Source of the DNA: Syncephalis fuscata
Lineage: Eukaryota; Zoopagomycota; Zoopagomycetes; Zoopagales; Piptocephalidaceae
NCBI GenBank assembly: GCA_025786725.1
Contig: JAHLTZ010000060.1
Location: 1-64,000, forward strand
DNA: 64,000 nt
Direction of reading: 5' to 3'
This document shows, in pieces, positions 1 through 10,178 of this stretch (the first letter of the stretch is position 1; every line of letters begins with the position of its first letter). The position numbers and the translations under genes were made by a program. A model generated the notes under the pieces. That model saw only the letters and a list, made by a program, of their open reading frames with translations, had not been told where the DNA came from and made no database searches.

Positions 1-1628
1 CATTAAGAATCGAAGACCTAAGTCCTGATTTTGGCACAGTAAGTCAGCAATATTACAATTACAGCAGTCTATAGTATTTAACACATTCCTAGACAATCAA
101 CAGCAAATATGCTGTAACGGACCAACGGCTTGGTTCGTAAGTACTTATATCATTTAAATTAGCATATTGATAACATGAAAATAGTGGTGCTTTTGGCAGC
201 GTATTTTATGGAGAAATGCGCAGCAACAAGGCGCCAATTGCCATAAAAATTTCAAATAAGAAAAAAACTGCGGAGGCAGTCAGAAAAGGTTACGTAAATA
301 GCTTTGCCGATGAAAGCACCATACTCAGTAGGGCGCAAGGACATCAAGCCATTATTCAAGTAGTTGATGCGCATGAAACAACGATGCACAGCTACTTGGT
401 GCTTGAGTATGTAGCTGGCGGAGATTTACACAACCATTGTGCACAACATGGCCCTCTTCTTGAAGATGAGGCTAGGCACATTTTTAAACAGCTGCTGGAA
501 GCAGTAAAGGTAAGTAACAACATAATACAATAATTTATTAATGACTTTTGAATAGTTTTTACACAGTAAGCATATTGTTCACTGTGGTAAGTTGAAATAA
601 TTGTTTATTATTGCTACTAACAAATATCATTGTTAATCGTATTGCTATCAAATAGATATAAAAGTAAGTACTTGAAATGTTAACAATGACTGAAATTAAC
701 CGTGTTTACATTAGCCAGCAAATATATTGCTGCGAAAGTGCATCAACAACCCAGCGATTGTCCTTACAGATTTTGGTGCTGCTTGGAAAATTGTTCCAGA
801 TTCACCGCCACCACAAAAAAAGAAGCGTGGAACATTAGGTTATATGGCACCAGAAATAGTTTTGAGATCAGTTTTTAAAAAACTAGCAACTGCAAAAACT
901 AAAAAGATTGATATTAATCTGCAAGCGGCCTCAAATACAATAGAACTAACAGCCAACAATTACCACCAAGTTGATGTGTGGAGCCTTGGTGCTACATTAC
1001 ATTACATGCTATCAAGTAAGTGATTATAAAACTGTCATTTTTTACTAATGCCTTTATATTTAGATACATTACCATATGTAAAAAATAGTAATGAAGATGT
1101 TACCATCAAGGATTATGCTTTAGATTTATTAAATAGTTCTTTGGAATTCGATGATACTTGGGAAGCAGTATCAGAAGAAGGTAAATAAACCAAACAATAA
1201 TTATATAGAACTAATATTTATTGCTTACTAGGACGCAAACTGGTGCGCGATCTTCTTGCTCTTAACAGCGATTCACGTATTACTATTGAGCAGGCATTGG
1301 CAAGTTCTTGGTTTAACAAGCCACAAGATACGGTTGCTGAAGCTGATGTGGCTCAAGAAGAACAAGAAGAACCGGCATTGAAGTCACCAGAAAAAGAGGC
1401 CGAGATAGAATCAAGTCAACAGCAAGAAAGTAATCAAACTGAAGACGACAAAGAAGCTGAAGAGACAACAGCTTGCCAAGAGGCTTCCACACCTCAGCGT
1501 GGTATTAAGCGGTCGCATTCAATGACTGCTGATACTCAGGAAAAACGAGTGAAAATCAGCAATGGATGTAAGTGTTTATTAAGTCGTTGCTATGTAAACT
1601 AACCAACTAATTAGGCACCATCTTGTAA
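1..1628 (+). CDS. CHK2/Cds1-like serine/threonine kinase, 5' end outside the window
   Basis: Kinase domain with an acidic tail. Exons read as 3-38, 93-136, 185-509, 556-586, 656-663, 715-1015, 1064-1180, 1232-1567 and 1615-1628. Visible motifs in order: glycine loop LGSGAFGSVFYG, APIAIKI (VAIK lysine), LVLEYVAGGDLHNH, FLHSKHIVHCDIKPANILL (HCD replaces the usual HRD arginine), TDFGAAWK (DFG), GTLGYMAPE, and VDVWSLGATLHYM. A Glu/Gln-rich tail with a basic KRSH...KRVKI patch follows, ending CTIL-stop. Exon sizes around the catalytic loop (31 nt, then 8 nt) match the minus-strand kinase at 39351-42023, which carries FHA-like sequence; the FHA part of this copy would lie upstream of the window. 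In that family the kinase acts in the DNA-damage checkpoint. HCD and DFGAA suggest altered activity. The kinase call is firm; the CHK2 subfamily rests on the paralog. Confidence 0.85.
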
Positions 1629-2609
1629 ATATCTCATATTAGTGTATTTAGTTTATAAAGTACAAAAAACAATAAATATTATATTTTTACTATGATATGC
1701 TTCTATTCCATTACATTGCATACAATATAATTATTTAAATAATAAATTTAGTCATCTAAATGCAATTTATTACTCATTTATTGTACTTTGGTGGTTAAAT
1801 AACTGCATTTAATAACATTCATACATTTAAATTAAACTTTTTTTCTATTGAACAGAAAACAAGAAGTAATTCACATCAGGGTCCAAAATACTCATCATTA
1901 TAGATTCATTATTCAGTATACATACACTCTATTCATCTATATCATCCCATTCTATTCCATGCTATCATATATGCTTTCTTACCATACATTCATTATTTTA
2001 TATATCATTCTATACCCTCCTAGTCTTCCGCTACCCAAACTGTTTTTATTTTGTTTTAGCACTATTATTATTAAAATTAAACTATTTTGCTTATTGCTCA
2101 TTCATACATACATTATAACTTCAGCGCTGCTATTCACTCTAATATATCTATCCTATTATTCAATGCTCGCATATTATTCAGAGTTGTTTTCTGTTTCTTT
2201 CTAACTTTGTTTTTTATAAATTTCAACTTATTATGTTCATTTCGCTGTTATAAATACTATAAATTCAGTACCAGTGTTTATGTACTTTCATGGCATATTC
2301 ATATGGCTTTTAAATCATTGTTTTTATTATTCAGTTGTAATGGTCAGTACAATACTAATACATACATGTGGATTTGTATTGATAATATAGTATTAAAATA
2401 AACATAGTAGCACTAACAACAAAATTACATACTGGCTATTTATCAAATATACTGATTATTATGTAGTATTTTAGTACAGGTCTATCTGTAATAAAATTAA
2501 TAATCCAAAAATAAAATACATTAAAATTACACTAGATTGAGTTTACATTAATGTTATACGAGCATAACATTTTACTTTATTGAATTACATAAAGCGTGAT
2601 AGTTGCTGA
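1629..2609. repeat. AT-rich spacer with dispersed repeat R1, copy A (inverted)
   Basis: No gene is supported here. The reverse complement of about 1890-2060 matches 38810-39110 closely and 61105-61345 more loosely. Shared words include GGTATAGAATGATA/AGTATAGAATGATA, GTAAGAAAGCATAT, and the stretch around TACTGAATAATGAATCTATAATGATGAG compared with TACTGGATAACGAATTTATGATGACGAG (both longer than quoted blocks). Open frames here are low-complexity Leu/Ile/Tyr strings typical of AT-rich repeats. Copy boundaries are approximate. Confidence 0.6.
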
Positions 2610-3617
2610 TTAGTTGCTGGTTACTTCATTGATGAGTTGTTTATCTGCAGGTGAGACACCATTCCAGAGGCGCATGATTTCGTTCATGCTGAACTCTTGA
2701 AGGATACGGGCAATGATGTAGCTATCACTGGTCGAGCTGGGAGGCAATGGCACAAAGTCATCAGGGAAACGTTCTTCTTTAAGGAATTGTTCCGCATCTT
2801 TAACCTTCAATTGGCCGTTGCGTCCTATAATTTCCAACAAAAGTACAGCTTCACCATGAGACTTGAATTTGTTATCCAAAGTAAAGCCCATCGGTGGAGA
2901 TAGACCATCCTTTGCCTCGCGGTCGCGAACAACGTTACGGAATTTGGCAATTGAGCTGTAGGTAAGGACACCCTTTTCGGCATAGCTCAAAAACTCGTCG
3001 ATCTTGGTTCGATTGGCGTATAGAGCACGCTGTGGATTATTAGTTGTGAAACGTTCGCGCGTCAATGACACATCATGTTCAATAAAGTTATGCTTAAGCG
3101 AGTCCAATAGATCCATTGTTTGTGGATTGCTAGCGTGCATTGCCGATAAGTCACGGTGTCCCTTCATCAACGCCTTAAGGGCAACACCTCTAAGACCGAG
3201 TATGTTCTTAAGACCATGCTCAAGACGGGCCGCATCGACATTCTGGCCGGTGTAATCGCTATAATACAGTAAGTTTAATTATTATCCATTTAGAGCAAAT
3301 GCTACTATTACTACTTACATAATTTTATGATTAGCTAGTACGTTTAACATTGGGCAAGGAGAGCGGTGCTGTCCTTTGCCGCTTTCCCATCGTGCTTTAA
3401 TTTCATTGCCCCAGTAAGGATTGGGTGGCGGGGTGGATGCTTTGCCGAGAGGACGTAGCAATATGTCGAGACCGGCCACTTTATTCTTGATAAATTGAAG
3501 TGCTTCACCGAGCTGATCTCCAAATGGACCTGCTTCACTGGTGGGTGGCATAAAAACTAAAGCAAGTAGTGCTGTTGTGCCGGCAGTGCTGGCAAGCAAT
3601 CCAGTGGAGAAACGCAT
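2610..3617 (-). CDS. Secreted heme-thiolate peroxidase/peroxygenase (chloroperoxidase family)
   Basis: Two exons, 3319-3617 and 2610-3258, joined in phase 2 across a 60-nt intron, give 315 residues. The N-terminus is a signal peptide (RFSTGLL...LLALVFMPPTSEAG, cleavage near residue 29), so the enzyme should be secreted. SPCPMLNVLANH at residues 87-97 carries the proximal heme-ligand Cys88 of the PCP motif. The EHD motif at 160-162, in HNFIEHDVSLTRERF, is the family's second signature and includes the distal glutamate and a metal-binding residue. Length fits the 'short' unspecific peroxygenases. Family members use hydrogen peroxide for oxygenation or halogenation; substrate cannot be inferred. 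No neighbouring gene suggests a pathway. Confidence 0.93.
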
Positions 3618-4588
3618 ATTGTACTGATGTAATAGTCGTTAATGAATGTGGATAGGGATGGCTGTTCACAGAAACAATTGATGGATTGACACATTGACCA
3701 GCAAGTCAAAAGGTATAAATACTAAATGTAGGCATAGCCATCGGTGCTGTAAATTGCTCGGCAATCAGCAGCAGATTATCACAGAAAATACGGAGTTGTT
3801 ACACAAAATGGGAGCAAACAAAAAGTGCAATTTTCCAAACAACACGTTTTTACATATTTACAAATCAGGTATACTCTACAAGTATATTGAATATACAAAT
3901 GGTAATAGCAATATTTTATTTACAATAAACTGTTTGTTACTAATAAAGCGTATTGTTATTCAACTATCGTTCAATTAAATCGTAATTGTGATTATTTATT
4001 GACAATTGGATCGATGTATGCTTGTGTCAAACCCACGCGTCTTTCGTGCCATTGTGCAGCTATGATTAGTCAATAAACCAGTCGTGATTCATAAACTTCC
4101 CCAGTCGGCAGCGAGATGGCTCAACAGCCGAGGTGTTAGGAAACATTGTTGGCAAAAAAGGAGATCCACGAGGAACTGTATCCAAATAGTACCCATGATA
4201 AACACGTGTGTAAGTTAGTAATAATACTCAATTTGCAAAGTACCTGATACACTACGAGATAGCCATATTATTACTATTGTTGCTACTATTATCATTTTGC
4301 ACATTAGTATTTGTTAATAAAGACATGGAAGCAGATAATGAATGCTATTTTTATTTTTAAAATGTTTCTTTTCTATCTAAAGCCATAAACATCAGATGCT
4401 TGCTCAGTGAGCTACAAATAAAGGTACAATAGTGAGAATGATGATGCAGTAGCAAACATCAATGTTATGGAAGAATAAAACATAATAGATAATGTTCCAT
4501 GACGTAATAATAAAATAGTAAATTGACCGTATTATTATCATTGTCATAGTGGTATTTGGTGGCATTGTAAGACGTAATTGCTAATGAC
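3618..4588. other. Intergenic spacer between the peroxidase promoter and the C2H2 gene 3' end
   Basis: AT-rich, with only short open frames. It holds the peroxidase upstream region (3618 onward) and the 3' flank of the minus-strand zinc-finger gene. No RNA gene or clear repeat was seen. Confidence 0.5.
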
Positions 4589-5320
4589 TCAAGTCGACTT
4601 TTCTTGTCGCCATACTAAAATATTGCCTTGATGCTTCGTTGATTGGCTGTTCTGGCTGGAAGATGGCTGGGCAGACTGGTTACGCAGTGACGACATTAAT
4701 TCGTCCTCTTGTTCCGGATGCATATTGCGAATATGATAATGAAGACCGTTGGGACTCATGTAGCGTCGTCCACAGCCTTTCGACGTGCATCGAAATGGTC
4801 GTGGTCGCCGAGCAGTAATCTCGTCTACAAGCGATGCTGGCATTAAATCTAAATGTGCGTGTCGCATATGATATTCTAAGCCATTTGGATTTCGATAAGC
4901 TTTTGGACAGCCTGGTACTGCACATCGAAAAGGCTTATTTTCCTCAACAGTGGTGGCTGCTGCTGCTGTTGCTGTGACGGTGGCGTAATTGTCCGACATA
5001 GGAAAGACATTGACATTGAATGGACCACTATTCAATGCTGTATTTTGGCCCCTTAAATTATGCTGATCCTTTGCGCAATCTGCGATGAATTGGCCACAGA
5101 GTAAGTGTGGCCTACCGATCCCTTAGCTCGTTCTACGTGATATGAATCCATTAAGATTTTTGTAGCGTTTTAGACATCCAGGCATGGCACAACGGAATGG
5201 ACGCTCTAATGGCGCAGCTTGTCCAATGTGGCAGCGTTTAAAGTGATAAAGAAGTGCATGAGGCACTGTAAAGACAGCATTGCAGTCTGGATAGGCACAG
5301 CCATATGCTTCTGTCGTCAT
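4589..5320 (-). CDS. C2H2 zinc-finger protein (Sfp1-like fingers), frame broken
   Basis: Four C2H2-type units are readable on the minus strand: YGCAYPDCNAVFTVPHALLYHFKRCH, then FRCAMPGCLKRYKNLNG.., FRCAVPGCPKAYRNPNGLEYHMRHAH and FRCTSKGCGRRYMSPNGLHYHIRNMH (each C-x4-C-x12-H-x3/4-H). The NxNGLxYH core resembles fungal Sfp1-type transcription regulators. A TAA stop near 5131 separates the second and third fingers. Just before it, the expected YH of finger 2 appears only in a neighbouring frame, so the break looks like one or two indels rather than an intron. The C-terminus is a Gln/Ser-rich tail. The ATG at 5318-5320 lies about 40 nt after the MYB stop, on the same strand, and the frame is open back to about 5370, so this may be the C-terminal half of the MYB gene. 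Confidence 0.7.
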
Positions 5321-5360
5321 AGTTTGTCCTTCACCTTCCCGATAGCTCGCCTCTTCTTCA

Positions 5361-6496
5361 TTAGCGTTTCAGAGTGTGCGTATTTGTCGTCATATGAATA
5401 GCATCTGTAGTAGATGCATTATTATTTGGCACAATGTTTCCGGTAGGCGACGATCTTACTGCCATTTGTCTGGCAAGCTCTGCTCTTATATCCTCATCGG
5501 TGTCCTCGTCGTCATCCTTACCGTCGCCCCGTTCGTATTCTCTCTGATCATCGTCTCCATCAAACATCGACATCCATTGTCTGTCCTCTATAAATGAATC
5601 TTGTACATTATCATTATGATGAGCTGTGGCGTCTAATATAGCAGAAGCATTGTTGTTGTTATCACTCGTTAATGAATCGATATCTAGTCCGGCAATGATT
5701 GCTGCAGCATCAGGCATGCCTCTGCCGTTGCGCAAATGCTTAAACGGATTAATGCTTCGACATAATTTACGCCATCGATTACGACAGTGCAAGCCTGGAC
5801 GGCCAGGAAAATATTCGGCAATACGCTGCCATTGACTGCCAAATTCTCCTACCAGCCGTAGCAAGTCTTGATCCTCTGCGTCGGTCCATTCACTGCGATC
5901 AATGGCTGGATCTAGACTTTCACGCCATCGTTTTGAGCATTGGTCGTCAGTACGGCCAGGTACAAGTTCTGCAACACGACTCCATTGCTCGCCGAAATGT
6001 GCATGTGCCTCGCGTAATAAAAATCCTCCTTTTGTGTCCATGGGCCTTTACGACGTGATGGGTCCAAAGAATGAAACCACCGCTTGCGACAATGTTTATT
6101 CGTACGGCCTGGAACACATGCTGATATTTTGGTCCATTTATCGGTGTTATACCCGTATAATTGCACAGCTAGTCGTAAAAGGTTGTCCTCTTCTGGCAGC
6201 CATGGCACACGTTCACCTCTAGCACGTTTACGATGTACTATAGCTGATCCAGCTGGTTGAGTTCCGTCTGCTACTGACGCCATATTGGATGCCATATCCA
6301 TCGCATCTGCCAGCTCGTCTACGTTCTCTATGTCTTCGTCGAGATAAAGGCAAATGTCTGCTGTATCGTTAGTATTTTTGCGTTTAAGTAGCAAATTGGT
6401 AGTTGTGCCACTAGCGGATAAAACGGTTGATGCTCTTGCCAGCGATATGTCGTCTACATTAGCGGATGGCGGTACATAATTAGTATCCGTCATCAT
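5361..6496 (-). CDS. Three-repeat MYB DNA-binding protein, one frame break
   Basis: Nuclear DNA-binding protein with three consecutive MYB/SANT repeats. R1: VPWLPEEDNLLRLAVQ...KWTKISACVPGRTNKHCRKRW. R2: GPWTQKED...LLREAHAHFGEQWSRVAELVPGRTDDQCSKRW. R3: SEWTDAEDQDLLRLVGEFGSQWQRIAEYFPGRPGLHCRNRW. These are the tryptophan-spaced helices of the R1R2R3/BAS1-like families. R2 crosses a frame change at the A5 run 6019-6023: one more base there would restore E-D-F-L-L-R-E. The N-terminus is acidic (LDEDIENVDELADAMDM). The C-terminus is Asp/Glu-rich (DGKDDDEDTDED) and stops only ~40 nt before the C2H2 frame. Start chosen at ATG 6496, the first in frame. Confidence 0.85.
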
Positions 6497-8358
6497 ATTG
6501 AATAATATCTAAATTCGTAAATAAAAATATACAAATATTAGTAAATAGCTATACTGCTAAACAGCTACACTACTTACACAAGAAACTGTCTATGAAAGCG
6601 TCACTTGTATTAAACAAAAAAGACGTAAATTGGTTGTGAGGATAATGACGTTTAAACGGTCGCAGTAATAACTTGGCAATGTTTGCTCTCTTTTTCTTTC
6701 TCGTCTTGCAGTTGCAATCGGGTAAAAATGAAGCTTTGACTGTCAATCTACTAATACGTCTTATTTAATAAACTGTCTGTGAACAATGAAAAGCAACAAT
6801 GACAAAAGGAGAAAGTGTAGTGTATTCAAAAAAGCAAGCCAATATAACGCAAATGCAGCCAACTGGAACTTGGAGGCGATGTCGCCGTCGCTGTTGTCGC
6901 TATTATTGGCAATGTTGTTATTGTAGCAAAAATAGTACGATGACGAAACTACGCAAATAAAATACGATGCACTTGCACCCACTGTTACTGCGCTGCTACA
7001 AGAATACTTACCGTAAGATGGGTCCGGAACACTGTTGTTTCTAGTTAAACTGTAATCAACTAACACTGATTCTAGTCCTTTTCAGACCAGCAAACGTCAA
7101 ATCGTAAAAATAATGCTTGCCAACTATCAACAATCGTCAAGCGATGGCAAGCCAAAGCGCGATCGCGTATCTTCCCAGTAACACACTAGCAGATTAGAAG
7201 AGGAGTACAAGTCAAATAATAAAAAAAGGCTGCTTTCTTTTAAAAATAATTTTCTCATTTTTTTCTTTTAATCACGTGATTATTTATAGTACTATAGTTC
7301 GTAACCAACATCGCTGTAATAATGACACTGCAGTAAGTAGACCAATTATCAAGATCTGCAAGCTATTTTTATACGATAGCCAATGAGCGTAAATACATAA
7401 ATTATTTATGGGGTATGCATTAATTAGATTGTGGAGTTTGCTGATCCAAGCTGCAAGTACCTGTTCATTCATCGTCGTTATTACCGTCATTAATCATAGC
7501 AACTATAATGATATAGTCAATAGTCTATTAATGGTCATCTAAACACTTACTTGTTATTGTCATTACAAGCTATTGATACAATGCATCCAATTAGCAATAG
7601 CTTGTTGCTTGTTTAAAGCTATCGCCTTACGAAAATAGAAACAGGCTGTGTTTGAATTGTTTCATCTGGCATTGTCATTAATCGAAACACACTTGCCAAT
7701 TTCGTTACTTTAGCGGAATAAACGTCTTAAAAAGTTCCCAATCCACGATGCCTATACTATGATTGTCCGCCTTGAGTAGTTGGAGCACAAATAGAGCGTC
7801 GTTTGCTCCCTTTTCATTTATTAAGCGCTTTTATTCGTTTACTCGCACCCGAGTGCCCTTCCCCCTGCACAATTCTATCTATTGTCTTCTACCATTGCTA
7901 CTGCTACTCTACACTGAGTGTATTACGCATTCTTGCTACCAAGATCTATTAACGTAAGTTTTTTATTGATGTGCTATGTCTATGTTATTGTTTTTATGAT
8001 CTGAAATATGCCATATGTATTATTACTATGGATCACACAGGTCCATAGTAATGAATAGTTAGTAAAATATAACTACGCGTTATTTATACAATATAACATA
8101 TTATAGTATACTATACTATGCTATATGTATGTACCAGTGGCTATAGTCATTAATATATATATATATATATATATGTATGTCTATGCGTCAACACGCATAA
8201 TAGTTTGGATCTACACGTGTAGTGTTGTGAGTGTATAGTGCTGCGTAGTGGCCACTTACTACAGATAGCTGGGAGAAAGTGGCAATGGCAACCAGCTATG
8301 GGCATGGTGTGCTAGACGCCTGGCCTTTTGCTGCCTTATCTTATGGTTTGACAGGTAG
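6497..8358. other. Intergenic region upstream of the retrotransposon
   Basis: MYB promoter side plus unassigned sequence. Short frames at 6761-7066 (-) and 7763-7957 (+) have no recognisable domain; the latter ends at a GTAAGT and could be a 5' non-coding exon. A perfect 11-bp inverted repeat lies at 8022-8032/8042-8052, and a (TA)n tract at about 8152-8174. Confidence 0.4.
8022..8052. repeat. Perfect 11-bp inverted repeat
   Basis: ATTACTATGGA (8022-8032) and TCCATAGTAAT (8042-8052) pair exactly around a 9-nt loop. Function unknown; could be a protein site or a small hairpin. Confidence 0.6.
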
Positions 8359-8551
8359 TGTGGCGACATATTCAGAACACGTGGTACACGGGTACCACGT
8401 AATCGATGTGTCAAGCCAGCTATAAAAGCTGGAATATTTACATTTATTAATAAAGTAGTTCAATCCTAAGAAAAACCTTTTATTACAAGATCCTAGTGTT
8501 TTATCTACCTTGCCGTATTACTCAGTCCCCCTTCATAATAGTAATACGACA
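8359..8551 (+). repeat. 5' LTR
   Basis: 193 bp, TG...CA. It contains an inverted repeat ACGTGGTAC/GTACCACGT with a 4-nt loop, a TATA box (CTATAAAAG) embedded in the palindrome CCAGCT-ATAAA-AGCTGG, and AATAAAG further on as a possible polyadenylation signal. Confidence 0.97.
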
Positions 8552-8590
8552 ATTGGTGGAGGACCTGGGCAGTTTGCCCATAAACTGCCC
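8552..8590 (+). promoter_or_regulatory. Putative primer-binding site and leader hairpin
   Basis: TGG begins two bases after the 5' LTR (8554-8556), as expected for pairing with a tRNA CCA end; I could not assign the tRNA. It runs directly into a perfect 9-bp stem, GGGCAGTTT (8567-8575) and AAACTGCCC (8582-8590), around a 6-nt loop. Such a stem next to the PBS could govern primer annealing or packaging. Confidence 0.5.
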
Positions 8591-8718
8591 GTTCGCGTAG
8601 TCCCAATACTACAGATATAACACTATTTGATAGTCTCTACCATCGTAACATTCATATTCATTCTCGTACCTCACTTCCATCAAATCATCTCATTGTTCAT
8701 TGTTCATTGTTAATAACC

Positions 8719-10167
8719 ATGTCTAGTATAACCCGTTCTGGTCGTAGTACGCGTAACTCAGCAGCCGCAATGGCTACTGACGAGCCGGTACCCGACAATA
8801 TGTCCGAAGTAAGCGGTACTGATGAAGTAGCATCAACTGAAACAGAAGAAACCGTTGATGAAGTCGTCCAAGTTGACCAACCAATAGCTACGGTTCAACA
8901 ACAAGAAAATATTACTAGTACTCGTCCGGTGACATTCGCTACTCCAATCGATACACCTACTGATACTAATAACTTAACGGTAGCTGTACCCGTCGCTAGT
9001 CAAGCATTAGTAGATAACTTATTACGCACCATTCTAAATCCTACCAACGGACTCACTGTTCACCAAACAGCTCAATTGACAATGTCGCTGGTACACGCTT
9101 TTCGACAACTCAACCCAGGAGACCCAAATCCTCCAATTCCTACCTACACACCAGCTCCACAGTTCACTGTAGAAACGCCTGGCACTGCCCCAATTGCAGA
9201 ACTTGGTCCACCTGACAACAACACCACACCCACACGCATCAACAGACGAGTGTCCATTTCGTCCATAGATTCGGACGACTCTGACACCACATCCATCACC
9301 TCATCTTTCCCTTCCATTGCAGATAGTCAGCCTGAACCTGTTGCTGTTGTACCACCTGTGGTCACACAGCCACCCGACTTGAGTGTCCCTCAAGTGATGA
9401 CTAAACTACCAAAAATGGATATTGACAAACTAGATTTTAAAGCGGATCCTTTTGAATGGCTGCGTAGCTTCCACTTGATTGCTGGTTTGTCAGGATGGGA
9501 TGAACCCACGAAATGCAGTCGATTGATGTACGGTCTGCGTGACCGCGAGAATGCATGGTGCCTACTCAATATGCCGCGTGTCCAATCGTACCAGCCTGGC
9601 CTATTCGCGACGTTAGTAAAGGAGTTAGAGATTAAATGGTGTGCTGGTGATCCAAAAGAAGCGTTGAAAAACAAATTTTACTTACTTCGCTTAAACGACA
9701 AAGAAACATTATTCGAATACGCCGATAGAGTTGAAAGAGCTGGTACCAATGCCAAAAGGACGCCTAGACAAATTTGGAAACAGATCAAAATCGGTTCTAA
9801 CGACTACGTCCGCAGCAATGTCCGCTCGTTACGAATCCGTTCTATCGATGACTTTCGATCTGTTGGTCATAGTATTGAATTAGGAAGATACACCCATAAG
9901 TTACTGCATGCGGCTAAGGCCAGCATAAACGTTGTTACTAATGACCAATCTCTGTCCGTGTCCAAGACGGCACCCAATGCAATGCAAGTAGGTACCCGTT
10001 CCGGCAATAACCGTCGCCCCAAACAACAGCCAGCTACACGTCGCTTCCCTTGTACCCTCTGTGATGATACGAATCACTACACGCATCAATGTCCAAATTT
10101 AGCCACTGCCCGTGCATCGATAACCAGTAAACTACCTGCTGGTGATGCCAAACAGGCGGAAAACTAA
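8719..10167 (+). CDS. gag: Retrotransposon Gag
   Basis: About 482 residues from the ATG at 8719; frame also open a few codons upstream without ATG. The first ~230 residues are Thr/Pro/Val-rich and low-complexity. The region from about 235 (LPKMDIDKLDFKADPFEWLRSF onward, through RLMYGL and FYLLRLNDKETLFEYADR) is the Ty3-type retrotrans_gag capsid core. A zinc knuckle, CTLCDDTNHYTHQC (C-x2-C-x4-H-x4-C), lies near residues 445-458 and would bind element RNA. Pol lies in the -1 frame and is open only from about 10146, so gag and pol frames overlap by roughly 20 nt. Confidence 0.93.
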   Translation: MSSITRSGRSTRNSAAAMATDEPVPDNMSEVSGTDEVASTETEETVDEVVQVDQPIATVQQQENITSTRPVTFATPIDTPTDTNNLTVAVPVASQALVDNLLRTILNPTNGLTVHQTAQLTMSLVHAFRQLNPGDPNPPIPTYTPAPQFTVETPGTAPIAELGPPDNNTTPTRINRRVSISSIDSDDSDTTSITSSFPSIADSQPEPVAVVPPVVTQPPDLSVPQVMTKLPKMDIDKLDFKADPFEWLRSFHLIAGLSGWDEPTKCSRLMYGLRDRENAWCLLNMPRVQSYQPGLFATLVKELEIKWCAGDPKEALKNKFYLLRLNDKETLFEYADRVERAGTNAKRTPRQIWKQIKIGSNDYVRSNVRSLRIRSIDDFRSVGHSIELGRYTHKLLHAAKASINVVTNDQSLSVSKTAPNAMQVGTRSGNNRRPKQQPATRRFPCTLCDDTNHYTHQCPNLATARASITSKLPAGDAKQAEN

Positions 10168-10178
10168 ATGGGACGTCG

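Noticed and set aside
1848-2401. Two overlapping hydrophobic frames
   Set aside because: Low-complexity translation of repeat R1; matching copies are not conserved as protein.
6761-7066. Minus-strand 101-residue frame near the MYB promoter
   Set aside because: No domain, a GTAAGT inside it, Ser/Asn-rich composition; lies in promoter sequence.
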